A stretch of DNA of 64,000 bases from Zobellia roscoffensis (GTDB taxonomy: Bacteria; Bacteroidota; Bacteroidia; Flavobacteriales; Flavobacteriaceae), in the NCBI RefSeq assembly GCF_015330165.1, contig NZ_JADDXT010000002.1, positions 1,858,504 to 1,922,503 of the forward strand, written 5' to 3'. The translations under genes were made by a program, and so were the position numbers. Positions 27,185 through 36,290 of the stretch are shown one piece after another. The number at the start of each line of letters is the position of its first letter. Positions within the stretch are counted from its first letter, which is position 1. The notes below the pieces were generated by a model that searched no databases, had not been told where the DNA came from, and saw only the letters and a program-made list of their open reading frames with translations.

Positions 27185-27844
27185 ATGAAAACGATTTCGT
27201 CCGTAGTCGAACAGTACATTAAAAAGAAGCCTTTTTTGCAAAGTGCACTAGCACAAGGTATTATTAATTTAACTTCACTTTCTAGAATTGTAAAGCCTGA
27301 AATTGAAAATGAATTAGGAAAGGACATTCGCAATGGGGCAATTGTAATGGCCTTAAAACGCCTTTCGGATGATTTAGAGTTTAGGGCTACTCATAAGATT
27401 ATTAAGGTTTTAAAGAATATTGGAGAGATAACTGTACGTTCATCACTCACAGATTTTACTTTTTTGGTTTCGGAGTCTATTTTAGAAAATCAAACACAAC
27501 TACTTGAAGAGGTAAATAAGAACAAAGATGTTTTTTATACGTCTTCACGTGGAGTAAATGAATTGAATATTGTTGTTAGCAATAGTCTAGATGGTACGGT
27601 AGAGGAGCTTTTTAAGAATGAAAAGTGTACGCAAAAAGCAATGCATTTATCATCTATAACGGTAAAACTTCCTGCAGAAAACGTATCGGTTCCAGGCATT
27701 TATTACTTTATTTTTCAGCGTTTAGCTTGGGAAGGAATTGTGCTTTATGAGGTGATTTCAACAACTAACGAGTTTACCATCCTTGTAGATGATAAGCAGG
27801 TAGATGTTGCTTTTAAGACCATAAAAGATTTGAAAACCCTTTAA
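27185..27844 (+). CDS. ACT-domain protein related to aspartate kinase regulatory region
   Basis: A 219-residue cytoplasmic protein with no kinase domain. The N-terminal ~85 residues are helical (VVEQYIKKKPFLQSALAQGI, IRNGAIVMALKRL), with a look of a small winged-helix or regulator domain. The C-terminal part resembles tandem ACT domains of aspartate kinase: NELNIVVSNSLDGTVEELF, then ITVKLPAENVSVPGIYYFIFQRLAWEGI and EVISTTNEFTILVDDKQVD. Such proteins are often labelled aspartate kinase by similarity, but this one cannot phosphorylate aspartate. It may sense amino acids such as lysine. Start is at 27185 because the promoter occupies the upstream codons. Confidence 0.8.
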   Translation: MKTISSVVEQYIKKKPFLQSALAQGIINLTSLSRIVKPEIENELGKDIRNGAIVMALKRLSDDLEFRATHKIIKVLKNIGEITVRSSLTDFTFLVSESILENQTQLLEEVNKNKDVFYTSSRGVNELNIVVSNSLDGTVEELFKNEKCTQKAMHLSSITVKLPAENVSVPGIYYFIFQRLAWEGIVLYEVISTTNEFTILVDDKQVDVAFKTIKDLKTL

Positions 27845-27848
27845 GAGA

Positions 27849-29168
27849 CTACTTTTTCAGTAGCTCTACAACTTCTTTATCACTTTCTGGCTTAGCTATG
27901 ATTCGCTTGTCAGAATCTAATAGAAAATATGTTGGGGTCTTGTGTATATCGTAGGTTTGGGCATACTTACTTTCCCATCTTCCTAGTGCAATGGCGTGTT
28001 CAAAATTAGGTAGTTTACTAGATTCTGGTAGCCATGTGGCGGTGTCATCTTCTAGGCCCACCGCAATTACTTTTACAGAAGAGTAAGCTTTTAGTTCTTT
28101 ATGTAGTGCAGGAAGCTCTTTTAAGCAATGAGAACAAGTACTGCTCCAGAAAACAAGAAGGTAGTTTTCTGCACCTTGCAATGAGCTTAATTTTTTTTGA
28201 ACGCTTCCGGTTTTCCACTCTAACTCAGGAGCTTTGGCTCCAATGCGCAAACGATGTTGAGAGGCTAATTCTTGTGCTTTATTAGGGTCACTAGATGCAG
28301 ATGCAAGAGATTTTAAATAGGTATCATAAATGAAATCCGTAGTTGTGTTCAATCCACCACTAGTACTCATTTTCCATAATTTATAAAAGACATCAAATTT
28401 ATAAGCGTCTACTGCTGGAGCAAGTTTTGTGTTTACCTTCTTAATGTTGTTTTGAATAATTTTTTCTGTTTCTTCAGAGGACACCGGTTCTGCTGGTAAT
28501 GCTGTAAATACATAATTCTTTAGCTTATCCGTTAAAAAGTCGGAAGCTTGTAAAACGTTATTATCAACCTTTAGATGGTCAAAATAGTGTTCTTTTTTAT
28601 GGGTAATGTAATCGTGAACCGCTTCATATTTAGACGGAATATAAGGTCTATTCGCTAAGATAAAATTTTGGACCATCAGGTTTTCTGACTGCTTTTCATA
28701 TGCTTCCTGGGTCGTCCTTAGCTGGTCAGTACAATTTCTAAATTCATTTTTATCCGAGTTTCCTTCGATATAAAAATTAACCAGTTGCTCTACCAAGGAA
28801 CCTATGGATTGAAAATAAGATGTCATTATTTTGTTCTCCTTAGAGGAGCTAAATGAAACTCCTTTTGCGGTGTCAAAAGCTAATACAACATCTTCTTTTC
28901 CGCTGTAAATGACATCAAAATAGAACTCATCTTGAGGAACAGCGTATACTAAACGGTACATACCTGTTTGGGCATTTTCCGGTATTTGCAATGTGAATTT
29001 TCCATCTTTAATCGTGGTGTTCGCCACAAAAGACTGTGAACCCGGCTTTAGTTTATAAGCCAATAAATACTTGTAATTGCTGGCAGGCGTAAAAGTACCG
29101 GAAATGCTATATTGTGCCTGTGCAAAAAATGCAAAAAGCAGGGTGAATACGACTAGAATTTTTTTCAT
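27849..29168 (-). CDS. TlpA-like thioredoxin-family protein with DUF4369-type N-terminus
   Basis: A 439-residue exported protein. A signal peptide (MKKILVVFTLLFAFFAQAQ) is followed by an N-terminal beta-sandwich of the DUF4369 kind (SISGTFTPASNYKYLLAYKL ... DGKFTLQIPENAQTGMYRLVY), a helical middle, and a C-terminal thioredoxin fold with the redox centre WSSTCSHCLKEL (CxxC) and the cis-Pro loop HKTPTYFLLD. It is likely a periplasmic disulfide reductase/isomerase or resa-type protein. The ATG at 29168 is used; the longer frame starts with TTG inside a TACTTTTG promoter box at 29196-29203. Confidence 0.92.
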   Translation of the reverse strand: MKKILVVFTLLFAFFAQAQYSISGTFTPASNYKYLLAYKLKPGSQSFVANTTIKDGKFTLQIPENAQTGMYRLVYAVPQDEFYFDVIYSGKEDVVLAFDTAKGVSFSSSKENKIMTSYFQSIGSLVEQLVNFYIEGNSDKNEFRNCTDQLRTTQEAYEKQSENLMVQNFILANRPYIPSKYEAVHDYITHKKEHYFDHLKVDNNVLQASDFLTDKLKNYVFTALPAEPVSSEETEKIIQNNIKKVNTKLAPAVDAYKFDVFYKLWKMSTSGGLNTTTDFIYDTYLKSLASASSDPNKAQELASQHRLRIGAKAPELEWKTGSVQKKLSSLQGAENYLLVFWSSTCSHCLKELPALHKELKAYSSVKVIAVGLEDDTATWLPESSKLPNFEHAIALGRWESKYAQTYDIHKTPTYFLLDSDKRIIAKPESDKEVVELLKK

Positions 29169-29195
29169 GATATAAATGCTCCAAAAATGATACCA

Positions 29196-29203
29196 CAAAA
29201 GTA
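29196..29203 (-). promoter_or_regulatory. -7 element of the TlpA-like gene
   Basis: TACTTTTG on the - strand, 27 bases before the ATG at 29168. It overlaps a TTG that opens a longer frame, which speaks against that start. No clear -33 TTTG. Confidence 0.4.
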
Positions 29204-29222
29204 TCGGTTTTAGAGCGAAACC

Positions 29223-31148
29223 CTAATCTTTTATGACATTTTCACTTGTAGAACGAAATGGTTCAGGAGCACAGCAATCTTGCGTTCCACCCACTTCTAC
29301 AGATGAAGAGCCAAAAACCTGAATGGTAGATTTAATAAAATCTTCTTCATCGGCTTTATAGATGTTGTCTACATACTTCTGCGGGTTTCTATCAATATAC
29401 GGAAACCATGTGCTATGAATTTGAATCATAATGCGGTGACCCTTTTTAAACGTGTGTAGTATGTCTTGTAATCTAAAATTCACATCGCTTGGTTCACCAG
29501 GAACAAAAGGCTCTGGTTTTTCAAAACTGTTTCTAAAACGGCCTCTAAAAACTTCGGCACGAACAAGTTGCTGGTAACCACCCATAATAATGTTATCAGG
29601 GTTATGCTCATAACTCTCATGGTCATCTGGGTAAACATCAACTAGTTTTACAATAAAATCTCCGTCTGTTCCTGTCATGGCAACTTTAAGTTTTGCCATT
29701 ATTTCGCCGGCTAAAACTCTATTGTCTTTAAGAGGTTCGGTTTCAAAAGTTAATACATCTGGACGTCTGGAAGCTTCTCGCTGGTCATCGGACATATATC
29801 TTCTAGGAGTGAAAGTCAATCCCTCTACTTGCGAAGTGTATGGAACAGGTTTTTGTGGGTCACTGGTATATTCAAACACAGCTTTTTCATCAATGGGTTT
29901 ATTGATGCTCAATTGTCCGTTTTGACCAAAATAAAGGCTTATAGGTTCAATTTCTTTAGGAGGCCATGCATCAAAAGTCTCCCATTTTTTAATACCTGTA
30001 TCAAACATATAGGCTTCTGGAAGCGTGTCTGGACCATCTTCTTTTAAATGGTGGGCGAAGAACTTACGCTCAATGTTTTTTAAGTAGAAAGATGAAATGC
30101 TATCTCCAAAATAAATATGGTTATGAACGGTTTTACCTTTTTCACGTGCCCATCCACCATGGTCCCAAGGCCCCATAACAATACTGTTCTTGGCTTTTGG
30201 ACTTGTGGCTTCAACTGTTTTATAAATATTTAATGGGCCGTAGAGGTCTTCGGCATCAAACCAACCACCAACGGTCATGACTGCATGGTTAATATTTTTT
30301 AAATGCGGAAGAATGTTTCTCTTTTGCCAAAATTCATCATAGTTAGGGTGGTCTACAATTTGGTTCCAGAAAAAGTTATCGTGATGATAGTTTTTAGTTA
30401 TGTTCTTTAGAGGCCCAAGTTTTAAAAAGAAATCATAGGCATCTGGAGCAGGATTTCCGTAAAAGCGCATCAACTTATCCATATACCATGAATCTCTAGT
30501 AAGACTATCTTTTTGGTAGCCGAAAACAGCGAAAGCAGCACTATAACTTTCTAAGTACGCCCCTTGATGGTGAAAATCATCAAAGAAAAAATCGGCAATG
30601 GGTGCCTGAGGAGAAGACGCTTTTAATGCAGGGTGCGCATCTATCATACCCGCCGCGGTATAATGTCCTGGATAGGAAATACCATACATTCCCACGCGAC
30701 CATTATTCCCTTTTATTTTCTTTATCATCCAGTCTATGGTGTCATAGGTGTCTGAACTTTCGTCAATATCTTTTTTATTTTTTTTGTTATTTCCGGGGAT
30801 GTTGGGACGCATATTATCAAATTCACCGTCGGACATATATCTTCCACGAACATCTTGAAAAGCCAAGATATAGCCATCTTCAATCAAATACTTTGATGGA
30901 TAGCTACTGTAGTTATAATTAGAGTATTTACTAGCATTGTAACATGTACGATTCAGTAAAATCGGATAGTTTTTAGACTTGTCCTTTGGAGTGTAAACGG
31001 CTGTAAAAAGTTCAGCGCCATCACGCATAGGAATGCGATATTCTTTTAAATCGTAATGTTGTCTAAAGTAAAGTGAATCTGCATTTTGTGCTTGTAAAGA
31101 CAAAGCACTCATGACTACAAGGAGGACTAGTAAAAACCTATATTTCAT
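29223..31148 (-). CDS. CocE/NonD-type X-prolyl peptidase-like hydrolase, secreted
   Basis: A 641-residue exported alpha/beta-hydrolase of peptidase family S15 (cocaine esterase / Xaa-Pro dipeptidyl-peptidase). Signal peptide MKYRFLLVLLVVMSALSLQAQ. The catalytic domain holds the nucleophile motif GMYGISYPGHYTAAG (Ser in GxSxxG), preceded by the oxyanion Tyr region DVRGRYMSDG, and the C-terminal jelly-roll domain carries LQDILHTFKKGHRIMIQIHS. Its substrate could be proline-rich peptides or an ester. It lies between TlpA-like and AXE-like genes, 50 bases after the AXE stop on the same strand. Confidence 0.93.
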   Translation of the reverse strand: MKYRFLLVLLVVMSALSLQAQNADSLYFRQHYDLKEYRIPMRDGAELFTAVYTPKDKSKNYPILLNRTCYNASKYSNYNYSSYPSKYLIEDGYILAFQDVRGRYMSDGEFDNMRPNIPGNNKKNKKDIDESSDTYDTIDWMIKKIKGNNGRVGMYGISYPGHYTAAGMIDAHPALKASSPQAPIADFFFDDFHHQGAYLESYSAAFAVFGYQKDSLTRDSWYMDKLMRFYGNPAPDAYDFFLKLGPLKNITKNYHHDNFFWNQIVDHPNYDEFWQKRNILPHLKNINHAVMTVGGWFDAEDLYGPLNIYKTVEATSPKAKNSIVMGPWDHGGWAREKGKTVHNHIYFGDSISSFYLKNIERKFFAHHLKEDGPDTLPEAYMFDTGIKKWETFDAWPPKEIEPISLYFGQNGQLSINKPIDEKAVFEYTSDPQKPVPYTSQVEGLTFTPRRYMSDDQREASRRPDVLTFETEPLKDNRVLAGEIMAKLKVAMTGTDGDFIVKLVDVYPDDHESYEHNPDNIIMGGYQQLVRAEVFRGRFRNSFEKPEPFVPGEPSDVNFRLQDILHTFKKGHRIMIQIHSTWFPYIDRNPQKYVDNIYKADEEDFIKSTIQVFGSSSVEVGGTQDCCAPEPFRSTSENVIKD

Positions 31149-31198
31149 AGTAGTGTGTTTTCAGTGTGTTTAAAGATAGGAATTTGCCCGGTCTTGAG

Positions 31199-32491
31199 CT
31201 AGTTCCTTAACTTTGAAAAAAGCCATTCATTTTTTAGTTCGTGTTGCTCAGGAAAGGTCCAATGACGGGTTTCTTGAAAAATGTGCAATTCTTTTTTAGC
31301 GGGAATTAGGTTGTAAGCGGCATAAGTAGAGGCAGGCGGACAAACATTATCATTGTAACCCCAGCTGTACCAACCTTCCGCTTTAACAAAGCGTGAAAAA
31401 TTAGCTACATCATAGTACTTTGATACTGCTATTTTCTCTGGTTTATTAGTGAAATCGTCAATAAATAGCTGTGGCCAACCTCCGGCACGACCATGTAGAA
31501 AACCAGTTAGGTCGCTCAAAGCAGGGTAGAACGCTGCTAAATAATCAATGCGGTCATCCAGTCCGGCAGTTACAATGGATAGCGCACCACCTTGACTGCC
31601 GCCTGTAACGGCAATGTCCTCGCCATTAAAATTGGATACACTTTCTAAAAAATCTACTGCGCGAATGCAACCAAGATATACCCTACGATAATACGCTTGG
31701 TCTTTATCATCCAGATTAATTGTATTGTAATTACTTAAGGCGCCCGCCCTTAGATCATCATAAACTTGTTGGTCAAGATTTACAGGAATACCATGGATGC
31801 CAATAGTGAAGGTTACGAAACCTTGAGCCGCTTCATCTACCTCTCCGTAATAAGGTCTGATACCTGCACCGGGCACATGTAAAATAGCGGGGTATTTCCC
31901 TTCTTTTTTGGGGGTGCAGAGTATGCCGTAGATTTTTCCTTTTATATTATCCAACCGTACGTGGTACACATCTACCTTGTCCGTGGAACGTTCCGGCATT
32001 AATGTCATAACCGCATTCATGGGTATAGCTGCAAGTTCTTCTTTTCCTTTATTCCAGAAAGTTTCAAAGTCAGAAGGTAATGTTGTAGTGACTTTTATTT
32101 TTTCGGGTGAAAAGCCTGCTGTTGCGTAGGAACTATATTCTTTGCCATCTATAATAACTTTTGCAGTACAGCGAAGAAAACCAGGTTTATTAAATTTATC
32201 TGATTTTACTTTTGCAACGCCATTTTTTAGAGTCAATTTTCCTTCGTCCCAAATTTTTACGGAACGGTAACCAGGGTCGGTTTCAACTGTATAGTTGATG
32301 CTGATATTCTCTATAGGAACGTTGTTGCGTAACACGGTAATTGAGAATTCAGCTCGTTCGCCAACCCTATAGGTCCAGTCGGTATGGTCGGGAGTTACGA
32401 TTACATTTACGAGTTCTTTGCTGGGTTGAGCACTTAGATTTAAGCACAGAAGAATGGTAGCCGCTAGGCCAAAGCAGGTTTTCAGTTTCAT
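31199..32491 (-). CDS. Acetylxylan esterase-like (AXE1/CE7) hydrolase, secreted
   Basis: A 430-residue exported carbohydrate esterase. The signal peptide (MKLKTCFGLAATILLCLNLSAQ) is followed by an Ig-like N-terminal domain of about 100 residues (DWTYRVGERAEFSITVLRNN), then the alpha/beta-hydrolase core of the CE7/AXE1 type: HVPGAGIRPYYG, DFLESVSNFNGEDIAVTGGSQGGALS (Ser nucleophile in GGSQGG), GLDDRIDYLAAFYP (Asp) and FQETRHWTFPEQHEL (His). It removes acetyl from sugars or cephalosporin-like esters. The presence of an added Ig-like domain is typical of flavobacterial versions. It is followed by the S15-like gene and likely shares its message. Confidence 0.92.
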   Translation of the reverse strand: MKLKTCFGLAATILLCLNLSAQPSKELVNVIVTPDHTDWTYRVGERAEFSITVLRNNVPIENISINYTVETDPGYRSVKIWDEGKLTLKNGVAKVKSDKFNKPGFLRCTAKVIIDGKEYSSYATAGFSPEKIKVTTTLPSDFETFWNKGKEELAAIPMNAVMTLMPERSTDKVDVYHVRLDNIKGKIYGILCTPKKEGKYPAILHVPGAGIRPYYGEVDEAAQGFVTFTIGIHGIPVNLDQQVYDDLRAGALSNYNTINLDDKDQAYYRRVYLGCIRAVDFLESVSNFNGEDIAVTGGSQGGALSIVTAGLDDRIDYLAAFYPALSDLTGFLHGRAGGWPQLFIDDFTNKPEKIAVSKYYDVANFSRFVKAEGWYSWGYNDNVCPPASTYAAYNLIPAKKELHIFQETRHWTFPEQHELKNEWLFSKLRN

Positions 32492-32520
32492 TGTAATGTG
32501 TATTGTTTGGTCAACAAAAG

Positions 32521-32557
32521 GTTTCAGCTAAAAGACAGATAGCATTTTAGCTGAAAC
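32521..32557 (-). terminator. Terminator of mfd
   Basis: Perfect 13-bp inverted repeat, GTTTCAGCTAAAA and TTTTAGCTGAAAC, with an 11-base loop, 24 bases after the mfd stop. On the - strand it is followed by CCTTTTGTTG. It separates mfd from the esterase genes. Confidence 0.7.
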
Positions 32558-32580
32558 TAATATAGTTGAATAAAAACATT

Positions 32581-35500
32581 TTATGAAACTGGTTCTGCAG
32601 TTTGTGCAAACGGAGTCATGGCTTTTAAAGCTTTTTCTACAGATGTAATTCTCTCGAATACCAATAATAACCTAAGTCCGTTTCTAGTTTGTTTTTCTTT
32701 GATTTTGCAATGCTGCGGATGGCTCTGTACAAACCGCAAGACTTTAGTAAAAATGGTACTTTGGTAGAAAGCTGATTGCTGGTCCGAAATAAAGTAACCG
32801 ATCAATTTTCCTTTTTTCATCACTACCTTTTCAATTCCAATACTATTGGCGATCCATTTAATACGAACTGAATTGAGTAAATCCTCGGCCTCAATAGGAA
32901 TTGCCCCAAAACGGTCTACTAATTGAGCTTCAAATTTCTGCAGATTTTCTTCGTTTGTAATTTCGTTCAGGTCTGTGTAGAGCGTAAGGCGCTCTGTAAT
33001 GTTATTGATGTAATCATCAGGAAAAAGTAATTGAAAGTCAGAATCAAGTTGAGTCTCTTTTACAAAGACCTTTTCTTTATGACCTTCCACCTCTTCATAG
33101 AGGTCTTTAAATTCATTTTCTTTTAGTTCATCTATGGCTTCACCTAATATTTTTTGATACGTCTCAAAACCAATTTCGTTGATAAATCCACTTTGTTCTC
33201 CTCCCAATAAATCTCCTGCACCACGAATTTCAAGATCTTTCATAGCAATATTGAAACCACTGCCTAGCTCTGTAAATTGCGCCAATGCCTCTATTCGTTT
33301 TCTAGCTTCAGCGGTCATAGACTCATAAGGCGGCGTAATGAAGTAACAAAAGGCTTTCTTATTACTACGCCCAACACGGCCTCGCATTTGGTGAAGGTCG
33401 CTCAGTCCAAAATTATTGGCGTTATTGATAAAAATAGTATTAGCATTGGTAACGTCTAGTCCACTTTCAATAATGGTTGTGGAAACTAGAACATCAAACT
33501 CGCCGTTCATAAAAGAAAGCATAAGGGTTTCCAATTTCTTACCGTCCATTTGGCCGTGACCAATACCTACTTTAGCATCTGGAACAAGCCGTTGAATCAT
33601 TCCAGCCACTTCTTTTATGTTTTCAATGCGGTTGTGAATAAAGAATACTTGCCCTCCACGTTGTATTTCATAGCTAACAGCATCACGGATGGTTTCTTCT
33701 CCAAAACGAATTACCCTACTTTCAATAGGGTAGCGGTTTGGTGGTGGGGTTTTTATTACCGACAGATCGCGGGCAGCCATTAAGCTGAATTGCAGTGTTC
33801 TAGGTATAGGCGTTGCCGTTAATGTAAGAACATCTACATTCTCTTTTATGGACTTTAATTTGTCTTTTACAGCAACCCCGAATTTTTGTTCCTCATCTAC
33901 TATGAGTAGGCCTAAATCTTTGAATTTAACATTTTTATTCACCAATTGATGAGTTCCAATGATGATATCTACTTGTCCGGCTTCCAGCTTTTCTAAGGTT
34001 TCCCTGCGTTCCTTCGCAGTCCTAAAACGGTTGAGGTAGTCAACGTTTACCGGCATTTCTTTTAACCTTTCGCTAAATGTGCGGTGGTGCTGAAACGCTA
34101 GAATTGTAGTAGGAACCAACACGGCTACTTGCTTGCCGTTATCCACGGCTTTAAAAGCGGCACGAATAGCAACTTCAGTCTTGCCAAAACCTACATCACC
34201 GCAAATAAGACGGTCCATAGGGCGTTCGCTTTCCATGTCCTTTTTAAAATCTTCGGTAGCCTTACTTTGGTCTGGGGTGTCTTCGTAAATGAACGAAGCT
34301 TCCAGTTCGGTTTGCAAATAGCTATCAAGGTCGTACTGAAACCCTTTTTCAAGCCGACGTTTGGCGTAGATTTTAATCAGGTCAAAAGCGATTTTTTTGA
34401 CTCTGGTCTTGGTTTTCTGTTTTAGCTTTTTCCAAGCTGCGGAACCTAATTTAAAAATCTTGGGAACTGCACCATCTTTGCCGTTGAACTTGGATATTTT
34501 ATGAAGCGAGTGAATACTTACGTAAAGAATATCGCGCTCACCATACATCAATTTAATGGCTTCTTGCTTTTTGCCTTCTACATCAATTTTCTGGAGTCCA
34601 CCAAATTTTCCAATTCCGTGGTCTATATGGGTCACGTAATCACCAATTTCAAGCTTATTTAGCTCTTTAAGGGTAATAGCTTGTTTTTTAGCGTAGCCAT
34701 TTTTTAGGTTGAATTTATGATAGCGCTCAAAAACTTGGTGGTCTGTATAACACACTAATTTCTGGTCATCATCAATAAAACCTTGATAAATTGGGGTAAC
34801 CACCGTTTGGTAATCCACATGTTCGTTTACCTCTTCAAAAATGGCATGAAAGCGCTTAGCCTGTTGCTCACTCGCACAGAAAATATAATTGGTATACCCT
34901 CGGGCTTTGTAAGCGTTTAGGTTTTCGATTAGTAAATCGAATTTTTTATTGAAAGATGGCTGAGGATGGGTGTTAAATTGAATGGTTATAGCACTCTTCA
35001 TCAGCTCCGCCGTAGTAGAAGCCTCCGTAGTAAGTAGTGCGAAAGCTTTTAGCTGCTTGCTGAAACTTTCTGAGTTCATGAATAGCGCTTCCGGTTCTAC
35101 ATGTTTTACATCTTTTGATAATTTTGAAAACGCTTCCTTTGCCTTTTTGAAAAAATCATCAAGACGGTCAAAAATATAATCTGTGTTTTTAGCGAAAATT
35201 ATAGTGTCCGCCGAAACGTATTCTAGAAAATTTTGTCTATTTTCTTCTAAGAATTTATTCGCTACATTGGGTATGATATTAATCTTGTTGACCTTGTTTG
35301 TAGAGAGTTGGGTGTCTACATCAAACGTACGGATACTGTCTACCTCGTCACCAAAAAATTCAATGCGGTAGGGTTCGTCATTCGAGAACGAAAAGACATC
35401 TACAATCCCACCGCGCACTGAAAATTCACCAGGTTCCGTAACAAAATCTACTCTTTTAAATTTGTACTCAAAAAGTACCTCATTAAGAAAATCGAGTGAA

Positions 35501-35985
35501 ATGGTATCGTTCAACTTTACCTTCAGCGTATTTTTTTCAAGTTCACGTCTGGTAACCACTTTCTCAAAAAGCGCATCAGGATAGGTGACTATAATGGCGG
35601 GTTTTTTACGAGAGTTGATACGGTTTAGCACTTCGGCACGTAAAAGAACATTTGCATTGTCCGTTTCTTCTATTTGGTAAGGTCTACGGTAGCTTCCGGG
35701 GTAGAACAGCACATCTTTCTCTCCAACAATTTGCTCAAGGTCGTTCAGGTAATAGGCGGCTTCCTCTTTGTCGTTGAAAATTAAGAGAAAGGGCCTGTCA
35801 GATTTCTGAAAAACTTCTGAAAAGACAAAGGATAGAGAAGAGCCTGTGAGCCCTTTTAAAACAATGGCCTGTTCTAGAATTTGATTTTTATCTGAATTTG
35901 CCGGGAACTTTTCGGCAATAGTGTCCCGCAGTTTTCGCGTTTGCGAAGACTGAGAAAACAGTTGTTGAATAGAAGATTGCGTCAA
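32581..35985 (-). CDS. mfd: Transcription-repair coupling factor
   Basis: A 1134-residue ATP-dependent translocase that pushes stalled RNA polymerase off damaged DNA and recruits UvrA. Domains in order: UvrB-like N-terminal module (QAIVLKGLTGSSLSFVF ... VTEPGEFSVRGGIVDVFSF), the RNA polymerase interaction domain near KLEIGDYVTHIDHGIGKFGG, the RecG-like motor (RLICGDVGFGKTEVAIRA Walker A, DEEQKFG, GRVGRSNKKAFCYF), and the C-terminal TRCF domain. The start is TTG at 35985: an in-frame TAA lies two codons upstream and no Met follows until well into the conserved part. A good stem-loop ends the gene at 32521-32557. Confidence 0.98.
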   Translation of the reverse strand: MTQSSIQQLFSQSSQTRKLRDTIAEKFPANSDKNQILEQAIVLKGLTGSSLSFVFSEVFQKSDRPFLLIFNDKEEAAYYLNDLEQIVGEKDVLFYPGSYRRPYQIEETDNANVLLRAEVLNRINSRKKPAIIVTYPDALFEKVVTRRELEKNTLKVKLNDTISLDFLNEVLFEYKFKRVDFVTEPGEFSVRGGIVDVFSFSNDEPYRIEFFGDEVDSIRTFDVDTQLSTNKVNKINIIPNVANKFLEENRQNFLEYVSADTIIFAKNTDYIFDRLDDFFKKAKEAFSKLSKDVKHVEPEALFMNSESFSKQLKAFALLTTEASTTAELMKSAITIQFNTHPQPSFNKKFDLLIENLNAYKARGYTNYIFCASEQQAKRFHAIFEEVNEHVDYQTVVTPIYQGFIDDDQKLVCYTDHQVFERYHKFNLKNGYAKKQAITLKELNKLEIGDYVTHIDHGIGKFGGLQKIDVEGKKQEAIKLMYGERDILYVSIHSLHKISKFNGKDGAVPKIFKLGSAAWKKLKQKTKTRVKKIAFDLIKIYAKRRLEKGFQYDLDSYLQTELEASFIYEDTPDQSKATEDFKKDMESERPMDRLICGDVGFGKTEVAIRAAFKAVDNGKQVAVLVPTTILAFQHHRTFSERLKEMPVNVDYLNRFRTAKERRETLEKLEAGQVDIIIGTHQLVNKNVKFKDLGLLIVDEEQKFGVAVKDKLKSIKENVDVLTLTATPIPRTLQFSLMAARDLSVIKTPPPNRYPIESRVIRFGEETIRDAVSYEIQRGGQVFFIHNRIENIKEVAGMIQRLVPDAKVGIGHGQMDGKKLETLMLSFMNGEFDVLVSTTIIESGLDVTNANTIFINNANNFGLSDLHQMRGRVGRSNKKAFCYFITPPYESMTAEARKRIEALAQFTELGSGFNIAMKDLEIRGAGDLLGGEQSGFINEIGFETYQKILGEAIDELKENEFKDLYEEVEGHKEKVFVKETQLDSDFQLLFPDDYINNITERLTLYTDLNEITNEENLQKFEAQLVDRFGAIPIEAEDLLNSVRIKWIANSIGIEKVVMKKGKLIGYFISDQQSAFYQSTIFTKVLRFVQSHPQHCKIKEKQTRNGLRLLLVFERITSVEKALKAMTPFAQTAEPVS

Positions 35986-36290
35986 CCGTTATATTTTTTA
36001 AGAACTCGAATGAAATGCTACTGCTATGCACCCGAGACGATATTACCTTGGCCTAAAAATGAAATCGGCCTTTAGATTTTGAGGTTACAAAGATAATGAA
36101 CTCATTTAATGTTTTTGCTCTCTTTTGTGCGATATCGAATAATAATTAAGCTAATATGATTGGAGGAATTCGTCTAGCGTTAACAATTGATTGTGTAGCA
36201 TTCATTTAATCCGCCTAAAAAATGCAAATTGACTACCTGAGAATTAGGCCCATACTTTACTTTTTGGGTCGAAACAATAGCTAAAGAAAG
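35986..36290. other. 305-bp divergent gap between mfd and the flavoprotein gene
   Basis: No open frame or RNA gene that I can support. On the - strand a TATCTTTG box (36095-36088) fits the -7 consensus for mfd, giving an untranslated leader near 100 bases, but no -33 TTTG is at the right distance. On the + strand the sequence before 36291 has a near match, ACTTTTTG, only. I see nothing else. Confidence 0.5.
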
